Notes under the pieces: model-generated | What the model was told of the DNA's origin: nothing | Seen by the model: only the letters and a program-made list of their open reading frames with translations | Database searches by the model: none | Made by a program: the position numbers and the translations under genes | Shown here: positions 38,586 through 47,085 of the stretch, one piece after another | How the letters are laid out: every line of letters starts with the position of its first letter | Numbering within the stretch: the first letter of the stretch is position 1 | Origin: WRKB01 sp031551145 | GTDB taxonomy: Bacteria; Desulfobacterota; Desulfovibrionia; Desulfovibrionales; Desulfovibrionaceae | Assembly (NCBI GenBank): GCA_031551145.1 | Contig: JAVBNZ010000006.1 | Location: 1-64,000, forward strand | Length of the DNA: 64,000 nt | Reading direction: 5' to 3'

Positions 38586-40090
38586 AGCACCCTCTCCCAC
38601 TTCCCGGCTTTGCGGCCCCGAAAGCCGACGCTCCCATGTCCGAGGAAGATCGGCAGGCGCCGGTCTTTCCTGTGGATGCTCCGATCGCTGATCAGCATTC
38701 TCTTTTTCCGGGCACGCCCGCCGCGGCTCCGCCGCCGGTGAATGAAAAAGACCGCGCCGTCTGGCCTTCCGACCTTGAACTGCTCACGGCGCTTGCCGAA
38801 TACGACCTGCCCGGCGAAACGCCCGCGCCGCCCGATGCGCCCGATACGGAGAGTGCGCCCGCCGCAGGCGGACCGCCGCCCCTTACGGTGGCCGGCATGG
38901 GGCTCGGCTCCTCCCTTTCGCCCGAACTTGCCGCCGTGCTGGAGCAAAGCGAGGTGCTGGCCGCGGGCAACGCCCTGCTCGCCCGCCTCGATCATCTCGC
39001 GGCGGAAAAAATCCCCCTGCGCGCGCCGTTGCGGGAAAGCCTGGATATACTCCTCTCCCGCCGGCTCGCGGGCAAACGCGTTACCGTGCCGGCCACCGGC
39101 GATCCGCTCTTTTTCGGCATCGGCGCGGCCCTGGCCGAGTTGCTGCCGCCCGAAGCCCTGCGCATTTTGCCCGGTGTTTCTTCTCTCCAGGAAGCCTGCG
39201 CCCGCGCCCGCCTGCCCTGGCACGACGTGCGTTGCGTCTCCCTCCACGGCAGGGAGGATTTTACGCCGCTGGCCCATGCGGCGCTTTCCGGCGCCCCCAT
39301 CTGCCTGCTCACCGACGCCGAACGCCGCCCCGACGCGGCCGCCCGCTTTCTGCTGGATCGCGGGGTCGACTGGTACGCCGTGCGGGTTTTTGAAAACATG
39401 GGCAACGACAACGAAAGCGCACGCCGTTGCACGTTGGCCCAGACCGCGGATTTCTCTTTCGGCCCGGCCTGCACCGCGCTCTTCATCCCCGAAGCCCCGC
39501 CCCGCCGGCCCCGGTTGGGGCTGCCCGACGCCGCCCTGGCGCGCGAAGGCGGCCTGCTCACCAAGGGCCCTGTGCGGGCCGCCGCCCTGGCCGCGTTGCG
39601 CATCCAGCCGGAATATACCGTCTGGGACATAGGCGCGGGCTCCGGCGCCGTGGGCCTGGAGGCAAGCGCCCTGGCCCACCGGGGCGCGGTTTTCGCCGTG
39701 GAGCAAACCCCGGCCCGCGCCCTGTGCATTGAGGAAAACCGCCGCCGCTTCGGTGCGGCCAATCTTGAAGTCATCCCCGGTATCGCTCCGGATTGTCTGG
39801 CCCCTCTGCCCGATCCCGACGCCGTTTTTCTGGGAGGCGGGCTGGGCGGTTCCCCCGAACGCGGCCGCGCCCTGCTCGAAACCCTCTGCATCCGCCTCAA
39901 ATCGGGCAGGCGCCTCGTTATTGCCTGTGTGCTCATGAACAGCCTGGAACAGGGACGCGCCGTGCTCAACGAACTCGGTCTAGACCCGGAAATCACCTGC
40001 ATTCAGGCTTCCGAAAGCAGCCCGCTGGCCGGCGATCTGCGCCTCGCCGCCCTCAATCCCGTATTTCTGTTGAGCTGCACGAAAAAGTAA
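38582..40090 (+). CDS. cobL: Bifunctional precorrin-6Y/7 methyltransferase CobL (CbiE-CbiT fusion) with N-terminal extension
   Basis: This 502-residue protein makes the C5 and C15 methylations and the C12 decarboxylation. The CbiE part (about 98-300) begins LTVAGMGLGSSLSPE and has VTVPATGDPLFFGIG. The CbiT part (about 320-495) has LTKGPVRAAALAALRIQP and the SAM motif VWDIGAGSGAVGLE. The first 95 residues are an unusual Pro/Ala/Asp-rich extension with no recognisable domain. It could be a linker or could indicate a later start, although the ATGA overlap with cbiD supports the long form. Confidence 0.92.
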   Translation: MKHPLPLPGFAAPKADAPMSEEDRQAPVFPVDAPIADQHSLFPGTPAAAPPPVNEKDRAVWPSDLELLTALAEYDLPGETPAPPDAPDTESAPAAGGPPPLTVAGMGLGSSLSPELAAVLEQSEVLAAGNALLARLDHLAAEKIPLRAPLRESLDILLSRRLAGKRVTVPATGDPLFFGIGAALAELLPPEALRILPGVSSLQEACARARLPWHDVRCVSLHGREDFTPLAHAALSGAPICLLTDAERRPDAAARFLLDRGVDWYAVRVFENMGNDNESARRCTLAQTADFSFGPACTALFIPEAPPRRPRLGLPDAALAREGGLLTKGPVRAAALAALRIQPEYTVWDIGAGSGAVGLEASALAHRGAVFAVEQTPARALCIEENRRRFGAANLEVIPGIAPDCLAPLPDPDAVFLGGGLGGSPERGRALLETLCIRLKSGRRLVIACVLMNSLEQGRAVLNELGLDPEITCIQASESSPLAGDLRLAALNPVFLLSCTKK

Positions 40091-40099
40091 GGATACCGC

Positions 40100-40855
40100 A
40101 TGGCACAGGTATGGTTCATAGGCGCGGGGCCGGGAGACCCGGAACTGCTGACGATCAAGGGCCGGCGGCTGATTGGGGAAGCGGATCTGGTTTTATACGC
40201 GGGTTCGCTGGTTTCTCCCGAAGTGGTGGCCCTGGCGAAAAAAGGCGCACGGACGGTGGATTCCGCGCCCCTGACGCTGGAACAGGGGCACGCGCTCGTC
40301 ATGGAAGCCCTGCGGCGGGAGGAAAAGGTCGTGCGGGTGCATACCGGCGATCCCTCCCTGTACGGCGCGGTGAGGGAACAGATGGAGCTTTTGGAGAAAG
40401 AGGGAGTGCACTGCGCGGTTGTGCCGGGTGTAACGGCGGCCTGCGCGGCGGCGGCGCGGGCCGGGGTGTCCTTTACCGTGCCGGGGGTGGGGCAGTCGCT
40501 GATCATCACGCGTCTGGCCGGGCGCACGCCTGTGCCGGAGCGGGAACGGTTGCGCGCGCTGGCCGCGCACGGCTGTTCCCTGGCCGTCTATCTTTCGGCG
40601 GGCAAGGAGCGTGAATTGCTGGAGGAACTGTCCACTCTGCCGGAGGATACGCCGGTGGTGTGCGCGCACCGTGTGGGTTGGCCCGGAGAAAAGATCGTCC
40701 ATACACAACTGTCGCATTTGGTTGCCGTGGCCGAGACCGAAGGCTTTACCCGCCAGACCGTGTACCTGGTGCTGCCGGGACAGGGGGCGCGGGGAACGCG
40801 ATCCCTGCTGTACGATCCCGGCTTTTCACACGGCCGCCGCACGGCCGAAGAGTGA
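40100..40855 (+). CDS. cbiF: Cobalt-precorrin-4 C11-methyltransferase CbiF/CobM
   Basis: This 251-residue tetrapyrrole methylase starts VWFIGAGPGDPELLTIKG and has DLVLYAGSLV, which is specific for CbiF/CobM. VRVHTGDPSLYGAVREQ and VPGVTAACAAAARAGV follow. It acts just before CbiD in the ring-contraction sequence. AAGGA precedes the ATG, 9 bp after cobL. The unit cbiD-cobL-cbiF ends here; a repeat element follows 19 bp downstream. Confidence 0.95.
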   Translation: MAQVWFIGAGPGDPELLTIKGRRLIGEADLVLYAGSLVSPEVVALAKKGARTVDSAPLTLEQGHALVMEALRREEKVVRVHTGDPSLYGAVREQMELLEKEGVHCAVVPGVTAACAAAARAGVSFTVPGVGQSLIITRLAGRTPVPERERLRALAAHGCSLAVYLSAGKERELLEELSTLPEDTPVVCAHRVGWPGEKIVHTQLSHLVAVAETEGFTRQTVYLVLPGQGARGTRSLLYDPGFSHGRRTAEE

Positions 40856-40873
40856 ACGAACAAAACAAAAACA

Positions 40874-41003
40874 TCGGAAGCGGCTGCTTTTGCCGGCAGG
40901 CGGGGAAGACGGGTTTTTGCCGACGGGAGTGGACTTTTTGGTCCATGACCGGAGACAACAAGGAGGTCTGACGAAGCATTACGGCAAAAGCAGCCGCTTC
41001 CGA
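40874..41003 (+). repeat. MITE-like element, copy A (perfect 22-bp terminal inverted repeats)
   Basis: The arms 40874-40895 and 40982-41003 are exact inverted copies (outer bases TCGGAAGCGG, inner TTTTGCCG). The 86-bp interior has a small hairpin TGGAC/GTCCA and the string CCATGACCGGAG. A second copy in the same orientation is at 58750-58874, about 85% identical by hand alignment (19 differences in 127). No coding capacity is credible. It fits a non-autonomous miniature element or a dispersed structured RNA or attenuator. Confidence 0.85.
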
Positions 41004-41052
41004 ACATCGCGCTTGCTTCCCGACGCCAAATCCGGCACCATCACCGCAATCA

Positions 41053-41112
41053 GAGCATTTTGACATGGAAAATGCTCAAATGCTCCTCGGGGATTTTTTT
41101 CAAAAATCCCCG
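41053..41112 (+). repeat. Double hairpin downstream of repeat copy A
   Basis: Two perfect hairpins stand in a row. GAGCATTTT/AAAATGCTC (41053-41061 and 41069-41077) has a 7-base loop. CGGGGATTTTT/AAAAATCCCCG (41088-41098 and 41102-41112) has a 3-base loop. The second resembles a terminator stem with an internal T tract but lacks a U tail. The first shares its arm with the hairpin after ftsA (19951-19983). The 100 bp after it, up to the next gene, hold only the ribosome site. Confidence 0.75.
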
Positions 41113-41212
41113 CCGCGAAATAGCCGGCCGCCGAACAACTATTTCAAGCGTAAAATGCTGTTGCAATCAAGCGGCATCCGGAGCCGTTCCGCAAAACGGG
41201 AGACGACGGGTT

Positions 41213-41809
41213 ATGAACATACGCCAGATTCGCGAAAATCTCGGACGCGTCAAGGTTTCCTTCCAACGCAACGAAATCATGCGCGCCCTGCACTTTTTTG
41301 TCACGGCCATGAAGGAACTGGGCGGCTCGCCCCCGCCCACGGACGTCAAGGGAGACATACGCGAAGCCGTGCAGTGCCTGCTGCGCGACGAGCAGATCAA
41401 GCCCCTGCTGCCCGCCGGCATGAGCGGCTATGCGCCGGGGCAGGAAAAAGCCCTGCTCGTTCTGTTCTCCTCCATCCAGAAGCGGCTGCAGGAAGACGCG
41501 GACAAAGAAAGCCCCGAAGCCGCCCTGGAACGCAAGTTGAAAATCGACCACGCCTACAACGCCGGCCTCAAACACCTGGAACAGGGCCGCGTTTCGGAAG
41601 CCGACGCCTCCTTTGCCGAAGCGGCAAAATTTTATAAAAACGAGCATCGTCTGTTCCACATGATTGCGGGCGCGCTCATCGATGCCGAGGAACCCGTGCG
41701 CGCCGGCCCCTACCTCAAACAAGGGCTCCAGGCCCTGCCGAACGATCCCGACCTCATGGCCCTGCTGGGACGCGCCCGTGCGTTGCGCGACAGGCTGAGG
41801 TCGAAGTAA
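41213..41809 (+). CDS. TPR-like protein of unknown function
   Basis: This 198-residue soluble protein has an N-terminal helical region (NLGRVKVSFQRNEIMRALHFFVTAMKEL). Its C-terminal half has two TPR-like helical hairpins (AYNAGLKHLEQGRVSEADASFAEAAKFY and AGPYLKQGLQALPNDPDLMALLGRA). No catalytic motif is visible. The long frame begins at 41060 inside the hairpins; the ATG at 41213 with GGGAG upstream is preferred. It is followed one base later by the YhaO-like gene, so it is probably translated from the same message. Confidence 0.75.
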   Translation: MNIRQIRENLGRVKVSFQRNEIMRALHFFVTAMKELGGSPPPTDVKGDIREAVQCLLRDEQIKPLLPAGMSGYAPGQEKALLVLFSSIQKRLQEDADKESPEAALERKLKIDHAYNAGLKHLEQGRVSEADASFAEAAKFYKNEHRLFHMIAGALIDAEEPVRAGPYLKQGLQALPNDPDLMALLGRARALRDRLRSK

Positions 41810-41810
41810 C

Positions 41811-43085
41811 ATGTATCCTGTCCGCTACATTCATGCCGCCGATCTGCATCTGGACGCCGCCTTCAAGGGCCTCTCACGCGAGGCCGGCCCCCGTGGAGCC
41901 GAAGCCCTGCAGCGTTTGCAACGGGCCGGCTTTACGGCGCTGGAGCGACTTTTCGCCCTGGCCGAGGCCGAACGCCCGGATTTTCTGGTCATCGCCGGTG
42001 ACATGTACAATCAGGAAGATGCCGGCCTGCGCGCCCAACTGCGCCTGCGCGACGCCTGCGAACGCCTGAGCGCTTTCGGCATTCAGGTTTTTCTGGCGCA
42101 CGGCAACCACGATCCTCTGCCCTCGCGCCTGCATACGCTGAAATGGCCTTCCAACGTCACGGTTTTCGGCCCCGAGCCGGAAAGCCGCGCGGTGACGCGC
42201 GAAGGGGAAGCCGTGGCCGTGGTGCACGGCATCAGCCACGAAAGCGCGGCCGAAGGCCGCAACCTGGCCGCGCTGTTCAAGCGCGATCCCGCTTCCTGCT
42301 TCCAACTCGGCGTGCTGCACTGCACGGTGGAGGGCAGCAGGGCAGAACGCTACGCGCCCTGCGGGCTTGAGGATCTGCGCGCTTCCGGGCTGGACGCCTG
42401 GGCGCTCGGCCACGTGCACGAGCGGACCGTGCTGTCCGAATTCCCCTTCATTGCCTATTCCGGCAACACGCAGGGCCTGCATATCAACGAGCGCGGGCAA
42501 CGGGGCTGCCTGCTGGTTTCGGCCGCGCCTTCGGACGGGGGTTTCGCCTGTTCGGCAACGTTCAAGCCGCTGGGGCCGGTGATCTGGGAGCAGAGCGACG
42601 TTGCCGTGGACGGCATGGACAGCCTCGACGCGGTGGACAACGCCCTGCGCAACGCCGTGGAACAGCTTGCCGCCGAGGCTCCGGCGGGCTGCGAGGCCCT
42701 GATAGCCCGCCTGCGCCTCACCGGCCGCAGCGCTCTTGACGGGGAACTGCGCCGCCCTGCCGGTCTGGACGCGCCGGCAGAACGCCTGCGCGAGCCGCAT
42801 TTTCGGATTCCCGTCTGGATCAAAGATATAGAAGTCCACACCCGTCCCGCGGTAGAACCGGCCGATTTGCGCAACAGAGAAGACCTGCTCGGGGAAACCC
42901 TGCGCCTAGCCGAGGAAGGACGGGCCGATCCCCACAGCCTGCGCCTTCTGGTGGAACAATGCCTGCCGCAGTTGCCGGGCCGGGAGGGCATACGCGCCGT
43001 TCTGCCCCCGCTTACGGACGAGGAATGCGCTCAACTGCTGGCCGAAGCGGAACGGCTGTGCATCGATCTTCTGGAGGCTGAGTAG
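41811..43085 (+). CDS. DNA repair exonuclease, Mre11/SbcD family (YhaO-like)
   Basis: This 424-residue calcineurin-like phosphoesterase has metal-site motifs YIHAADLHLDAAF, VIAGDMYN, FLAHGNHDPL and ALGHVHERTVL. Mre11-type enzymes pair with a Rad50/SbcC-like ATPase to process DNA ends. The C-terminal domain (about 280-424) resembles YhaO rather than E. coli SbcD. GAGG precedes the ATG. The partner ATPase gene starts immediately after the TAG. Confidence 0.9.
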   Translation: MYPVRYIHAADLHLDAAFKGLSREAGPRGAEALQRLQRAGFTALERLFALAEAERPDFLVIAGDMYNQEDAGLRAQLRLRDACERLSAFGIQVFLAHGNHDPLPSRLHTLKWPSNVTVFGPEPESRAVTREGEAVAVVHGISHESAAEGRNLAALFKRDPASCFQLGVLHCTVEGSRAERYAPCGLEDLRASGLDAWALGHVHERTVLSEFPFIAYSGNTQGLHINERGQRGCLLVSAAPSDGGFACSATFKPLGPVIWEQSDVAVDGMDSLDAVDNALRNAVEQLAAEAPAGCEALIARLRLTGRSALDGELRRPAGLDAPAERLREPHFRIPVWIKDIEVHTRPAVEPADLRNREDLLGETLRLAEEGRADPHSLRLLVEQCLPQLPGREGIRAVLPPLTDEECAQLLAEAERLCIDLLEAE

Positions 43086-46000
43086 GTGCATATCCGTTCT
43101 TTTCATATTGACGGCTTCGGGCTTTTTTCCGATCTCACCGTGCCCAACCTCTCGCCGGGGTTGAATATTTTTCTGGGCGACAACGAAAGCGGCAAATCCA
43201 CCTGCCTGGACTTTTTCCGTGTCATGCTTTTCGGCTATCCGCACCACAGCAGCCGCGAACTCTCCCGCGCGCCGTTGCGCGGGGGGCAGGCCGGGGGCTT
43301 CCTGCTGCTCGAAACCCTGCGCCGGGGCGTGGTGCGCCTGACGCGCCGTCCGGGCAGGGGGGGGCTCAAACTCAGCGACCAGAACGGCAAAGCCCTGGAC
43401 GAAAGCCTGCTCGGCGCCCTCATGGCCGGGGTTACGCGCGAGATGTACCGCAACGTCTTCGCTTTCAGCCTTTCGGAACTGCAAAGCTTTGAATCGCTCT
43501 CCGTCCAGGGCGTGCGCGACGCGCTCCACGGAGCCAGCTTCGGTACGGGCCTGCGTTCCCCGGCCGAGATTCTCAAACAGCTCGACAAGCGCACAAGCGA
43601 TATTTTCACCCCCCAAAGCCGCACCCGCCTGCTCAACAAGGCGCTTGCGGAATGGAACGAGGCCCGCGCCGCCCTGAATGCCGGGAAGGAGGAGGCCGCG
43701 CGCTTCGATTCCCTCTCCCTGCGGCGGGACGAGCAGGAAGATGCCTTGCGCGCCCTGCGCGAAACACAACAAACCCTGAGGCTTGAACGGCGGGATCTGG
43801 AACGCCGGCTCGGCGTATGGCGGCAGTGGGAGGAATGGCGCAAGGCCGACATGGCTCTGGAACGCTTGTTGCCGGTGCCCGCCGCCTTTCCGGCCGACGG
43901 CCCGGCGCGCCTCGAACGGGCGCGGGAACGGCGTGAAGCCGCCGCCAGGACCGTGCGGGGCCTTGAAGAACAGCTTGCCCGCCTGCGGGCCGAACACGAG
44001 GCTATCCGGCCGGACACCGCCCTGCTCGCCCTGCTGCCCGAGCTGCCCCCGTTGGCGGAGCGCAAGGGAAGTTACCGCAACGCCGTGGGCTCCCTGTCCG
44101 TACACAAAGCCGCCCTGCTCAGGGCCGAAGAGGAACTGGAACGCCTGCTCGGCAGCCTGGGGCCGGACTGGAGCTGCGCGCGCATACGCACAGCCGACCG
44201 TTCCCTGTTCGCCAGAGAGGAAATGGAACGCCGGGCCAGAGAAATGGACGTGGCCGATCAACTCCGCAACGCCGCTTCCGCCCGTCTGCAACAGGCCAAC
44301 AACGAGGCCGAGCGGGCCGGGCGCGACGCCGAACGCTTTGACGCGGAGTTCGAACGCCTGCCCATGCCCCCGGCCGCGCTGGACGAACAGGGCCGCGACA
44401 GTCTGCGCCGCATCCTTTCGAATCTGGAAGAAAACCGCCGGCGCACTCCCGAACGCATGCAGTCTTTAAGCACCGCGCGCTCCGACGCGGCCCGAAGCCG
44501 GGGCCCCCTGCGCCTCAAACCCGATGCGCCGGACGACGTGCTGGAACAGCTTCTCAACGCCCAGGAAAAGGCGCAGGAAATCGCGGAAAGCGTGCAAACG
44601 AAGCTCCGCGCGGAGGAAGAAGCCCGACGGGCGGCGGAAAGTGCCAAGCAGGACGAGGAAAAAGCCCACGCCGGCCTGGATCGCCTGCTGGTCATGCAGC
44701 GCGAAAACCGACAGCCCGCCCGCACCCTGCTGGACGGCAAAAGCGCGGCCCTGCGGAAATTGCGGCACACCGCCTCCTCCCTGACACAGGAAATCACCCG
44801 CCTGGCCGAACTGGACGAGCAGCTCGGCAGGCCCGCTCCCGCGCCGGTCAAAAGCTCCCTCCTGATCGGCCTGGGGCTTCTCCTCGTGCTGCTCGGCTTC
44901 GGCGCGCTGCTGGCACGCTGGCGCTTCGGCATCACCAGCCTCGCGCTCACGCCGGAACTCGCTTTTCCCGTCACTTTGTGGTCGGGCTATCTCATCGTCG
45001 TGGCCGGCGTGGCCTTTCTGGCCGGGGGGCTGCCGCGCTCCGGGCCGGAGCACAAGCGCAGGCAGGCCGAGGATCTCATGCTGCGTGAACGGCGCGAAGG
45101 CGCGCTGCGGCGCGTCGGGGAACTGGAAGAGGAAGCGCAGCGCCTGTGCGCCGAAGCCGGGCTCGGCGGACCGGACGCCGCAAGCCCCGAAGCTCTGGAC
45201 GCCGCCGAAACCCAGCTCGCCCGCGAGCGCGAGGAACTCGCGGCCGCCGAACACCGGGGACGTGAGGCGGAAATTCTGCAGGCGGAATATGAACAGTTGC
45301 GCGAACGCGCGCGCAGACTGGAGGGCGAACGCGCGCAGGCCGCGAATGCCGTGCAGCAGGCCCGTCTGCGCTGGCACAATTTTTTGCAGGATAGCCATGT
45401 GGAGACGATTTTTTCGCCCGAAGCCGCCGCCGCCTTCTTCGCCAAGGCGGAAGCGGCGCTGTTGGCGCGCAATGCGGCAGACGCCCTGGAACGGGAACTG
45501 CGGGAACTCGTCGCGCAGAGCGCCGAACTGGAACGCGAAGCCCGCGACCTGCTGCCTCCGCAAGAACTGCCGGTCGAAGGCGCGGATATGGACGAACTGC
45601 TCTCTGCCGTGCGCCGCGCGCTCGAAGCCTGCCGCGATGCCGACGCCTGCGCCGAAGAACGCGCCAAAGCCGCCGCAGCGGCCCACAACGCGCGCCTCAA
45701 CCTGACGCGGGCGGAGCGGGAACAGAGCGAAAGCGCCGCCAAACTGCGCGAAACGGAAGAACACCTGCGCGCCGCGCGCGAAGCCTGGCGCGGAAGCCTG
45801 GCCGAACTGGGCCTGGATGCCGCGCTTTCTCCCGGCACGGTACGTGAGGCGCTGGAGTGCATGGAACGCTGCCTGAACGCCGAGGCCGACATTAAGCGCA
45901 TGCGGGACGAACTGTCCCGCCTGGAAGCGGAGCGCGACAGCCTGGCCCTGCCCGTCCGGACGCTGCTGCAGCGGCTGGATCGCGAGCCCATGGCCGGAAG

Positions 46001-47081
46001 CGACAATGCGCCCGACTGGCCGGCCTCGCTCGATCGGCTGATCCGCGAAAGCGCGGAAGCCGAGCAGACCGCGCGGGAACGCGCTCTGCTGGAAAGCCGG
46101 ATCGGGGAAATCGAAGCCGCCCTGCGCGACGCCGAAGCCGGACTGGAAGACGAAAAGCGTCAGGAGCGGGAACTGCTCGAACTCGCGCAGGCGCGCGATG
46201 CCGAGGAATTTCTGCGCCACGCCGCGATACGGGAGGAACGCGAAGCTCTCCTCCGCCGCAGACAGGATTTGGAGGATACATTGCGGCTTGCGGCCGGCTC
46301 CCTGCCCTTTGAAGAATTTACGGCCTCCTTCGCCTCCTTTGACGAAGAGGAGCGCAAGGCCCGGCTGGCCGCGCTGGAAGGGGAAATCGCCGAAAAAGAA
46401 CGCGAAGAACGCGTTCTTGTTGACGAATTGGGAGGTCTGAACGCCAAGCTCGCGGCGCTGAACGCCGCCGACGAACAACTCGCCGCCCTGCGGGGCAGAG
46501 AGGCGGCCCTGCACGAAAGCATGCGCCGGCTCATCCTGGATTACAGCACCTGCGCGCTGGCCGCCAGGCTCATAGGCAGCGCCAAGCAGAATTTCGAGCG
46601 CCGTTCCCAGCCGGCCGTCATCCGCACGGCTTCCTCAATCTTCGCCGACATTACCGATCAGGCCTGGACGGGCATCAGCGCTTCCCTGGACGCCGGCACG
46701 CTTTCCGTGCTGCCGCCCCACGGGGAAGCGCAGGCTCCGGAGCATTTGAGCCGGGGCACGCAGGAACAGCTCTATCTTGCGCTGCGTCTGGCCTACATCC
46801 GCAACCACGCGGCCCACGCCGCGGCTCTGCCCGTGATTATGGACGACATCCTGGTCAACTTCGATCCGGAACGCGTGCGCCGCACCGCCGCGGCCCTGCT
46901 GCCCCTGGTGCGGGGGTTCGCCCCGCAGAACGGCGGGGACGCGCTGCCGCCGCATCAGGTGTTGTTCTTCACCTGCCATCCGCATCAGGCGGAAATGCTG
47001 CAAAGCGTTGTGCCGAACAGCCTGCTGCACAGAGTGGCGGGGGGGAAAATCAGCATGGAGCTGCCGGAAGGGTCTCGATAA
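43086..47081 (+). CDS. SMC-like AAA ATPase (YhaN/SbcC-like) with internal membrane segment
   Basis: This 1331-residue protein has Walker A at residues 31-39 (GDNESGKST). Two long Glu/Arg/Ala-rich coiled-coil arms follow (about 180-560 and 680-1150). The signature and Walker B (LPVIMDDILVNFDPE) lie near residues 1248-1262. Between the arms, at about 591-652, lie two hydrophobic helices, as in YhaN. In SbcC and Rad50 a zinc-hook occupies this position instead. This suggests a membrane-anchored Mre11/Rad50-like complex. The GTG start follows the upstream stop without a gap, so the pair is translationally linked. Confidence 0.88.
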   Translation: MHIRSFHIDGFGLFSDLTVPNLSPGLNIFLGDNESGKSTCLDFFRVMLFGYPHHSSRELSRAPLRGGQAGGFLLLETLRRGVVRLTRRPGRGGLKLSDQNGKALDESLLGALMAGVTREMYRNVFAFSLSELQSFESLSVQGVRDALHGASFGTGLRSPAEILKQLDKRTSDIFTPQSRTRLLNKALAEWNEARAALNAGKEEAARFDSLSLRRDEQEDALRALRETQQTLRLERRDLERRLGVWRQWEEWRKADMALERLLPVPAAFPADGPARLERARERREAAARTVRGLEEQLARLRAEHEAIRPDTALLALLPELPPLAERKGSYRNAVGSLSVHKAALLRAEEELERLLGSLGPDWSCARIRTADRSLFAREEMERRAREMDVADQLRNAASARLQQANNEAERAGRDAERFDAEFERLPMPPAALDEQGRDSLRRILSNLEENRRRTPERMQSLSTARSDAARSRGPLRLKPDAPDDVLEQLLNAQEKAQEIAESVQTKLRAEEEARRAAESAKQDEEKAHAGLDRLLVMQRENRQPARTLLDGKSAALRKLRHTASSLTQEITRLAELDEQLGRPAPAPVKSSLLIGLGLLLVLLGFGALLARWRFGITSLALTPELAFPVTLWSGYLIVVAGVAFLAGGLPRSGPEHKRRQAEDLMLRERREGALRRVGELEEEAQRLCAEAGLGGPDAASPEALDAAETQLAREREELAAAEHRGREAEILQAEYEQLRERARRLEGERAQAANAVQQARLRWHNFLQDSHVETIFSPEAAAAFFAKAEAALLARNAADALERELRELVAQSAELEREARDLLPPQELPVEGADMDELLSAVRRALEACRDADACAEERAKAAAAAHNARLNLTRAEREQSESAAKLRETEEHLRAAREAWRGSLAELGLDAALSPGTVREALECMERCLNAEADIKRMRDELSRLEAERDSLALPVRTLLQRLDREPMAGSDNAPDWPASLDRLIRESAEAEQTARERALLESRIGEIEAALRDAEAGLEDEKRQERELLELAQARDAEEFLRHAAIREEREALLRRRQDLEDTLRLAAGSLPFEEFTASFASFDEEERKARLAALEGEIAEKEREERVLVDELGGLNAKLAALNAADEQLAALRGREAALHESMRRLILDYSTCALAARLIGSAKQNFERRSQPAVIRTASSIFADITDQAWTGISASLDAGTLSVLPPHGEAQAPEHLSRGTQEQLYLALRLAYIRNHAAHAAALPVIMDDILVNFDPERVRRTAAALLPLVRGFAPQNGGDALPPHQVLFFTCHPHQAEMLQSVVPNSLLHRVAGGKISMELPEGSR

Positions 47082-47085
47082 AAAA

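Noticed and set aside
40588..41066. Minus-strand frames through repeat copy A that read like a small protein
   Set aside because: They derive from the inverted-repeat element. Similar readings occur in copy B, so the resemblance reflects the repeat and not protein conservation.
44466..46514. Minus-strand open frame of about 680 codons opposite the YhaN-like gene
   Set aside because: It is a mirror of the Glu/Arg/Ala-rich coiled-coil codons, and its translation is Phe/Gln/Arg/Ala-rich with no domain.
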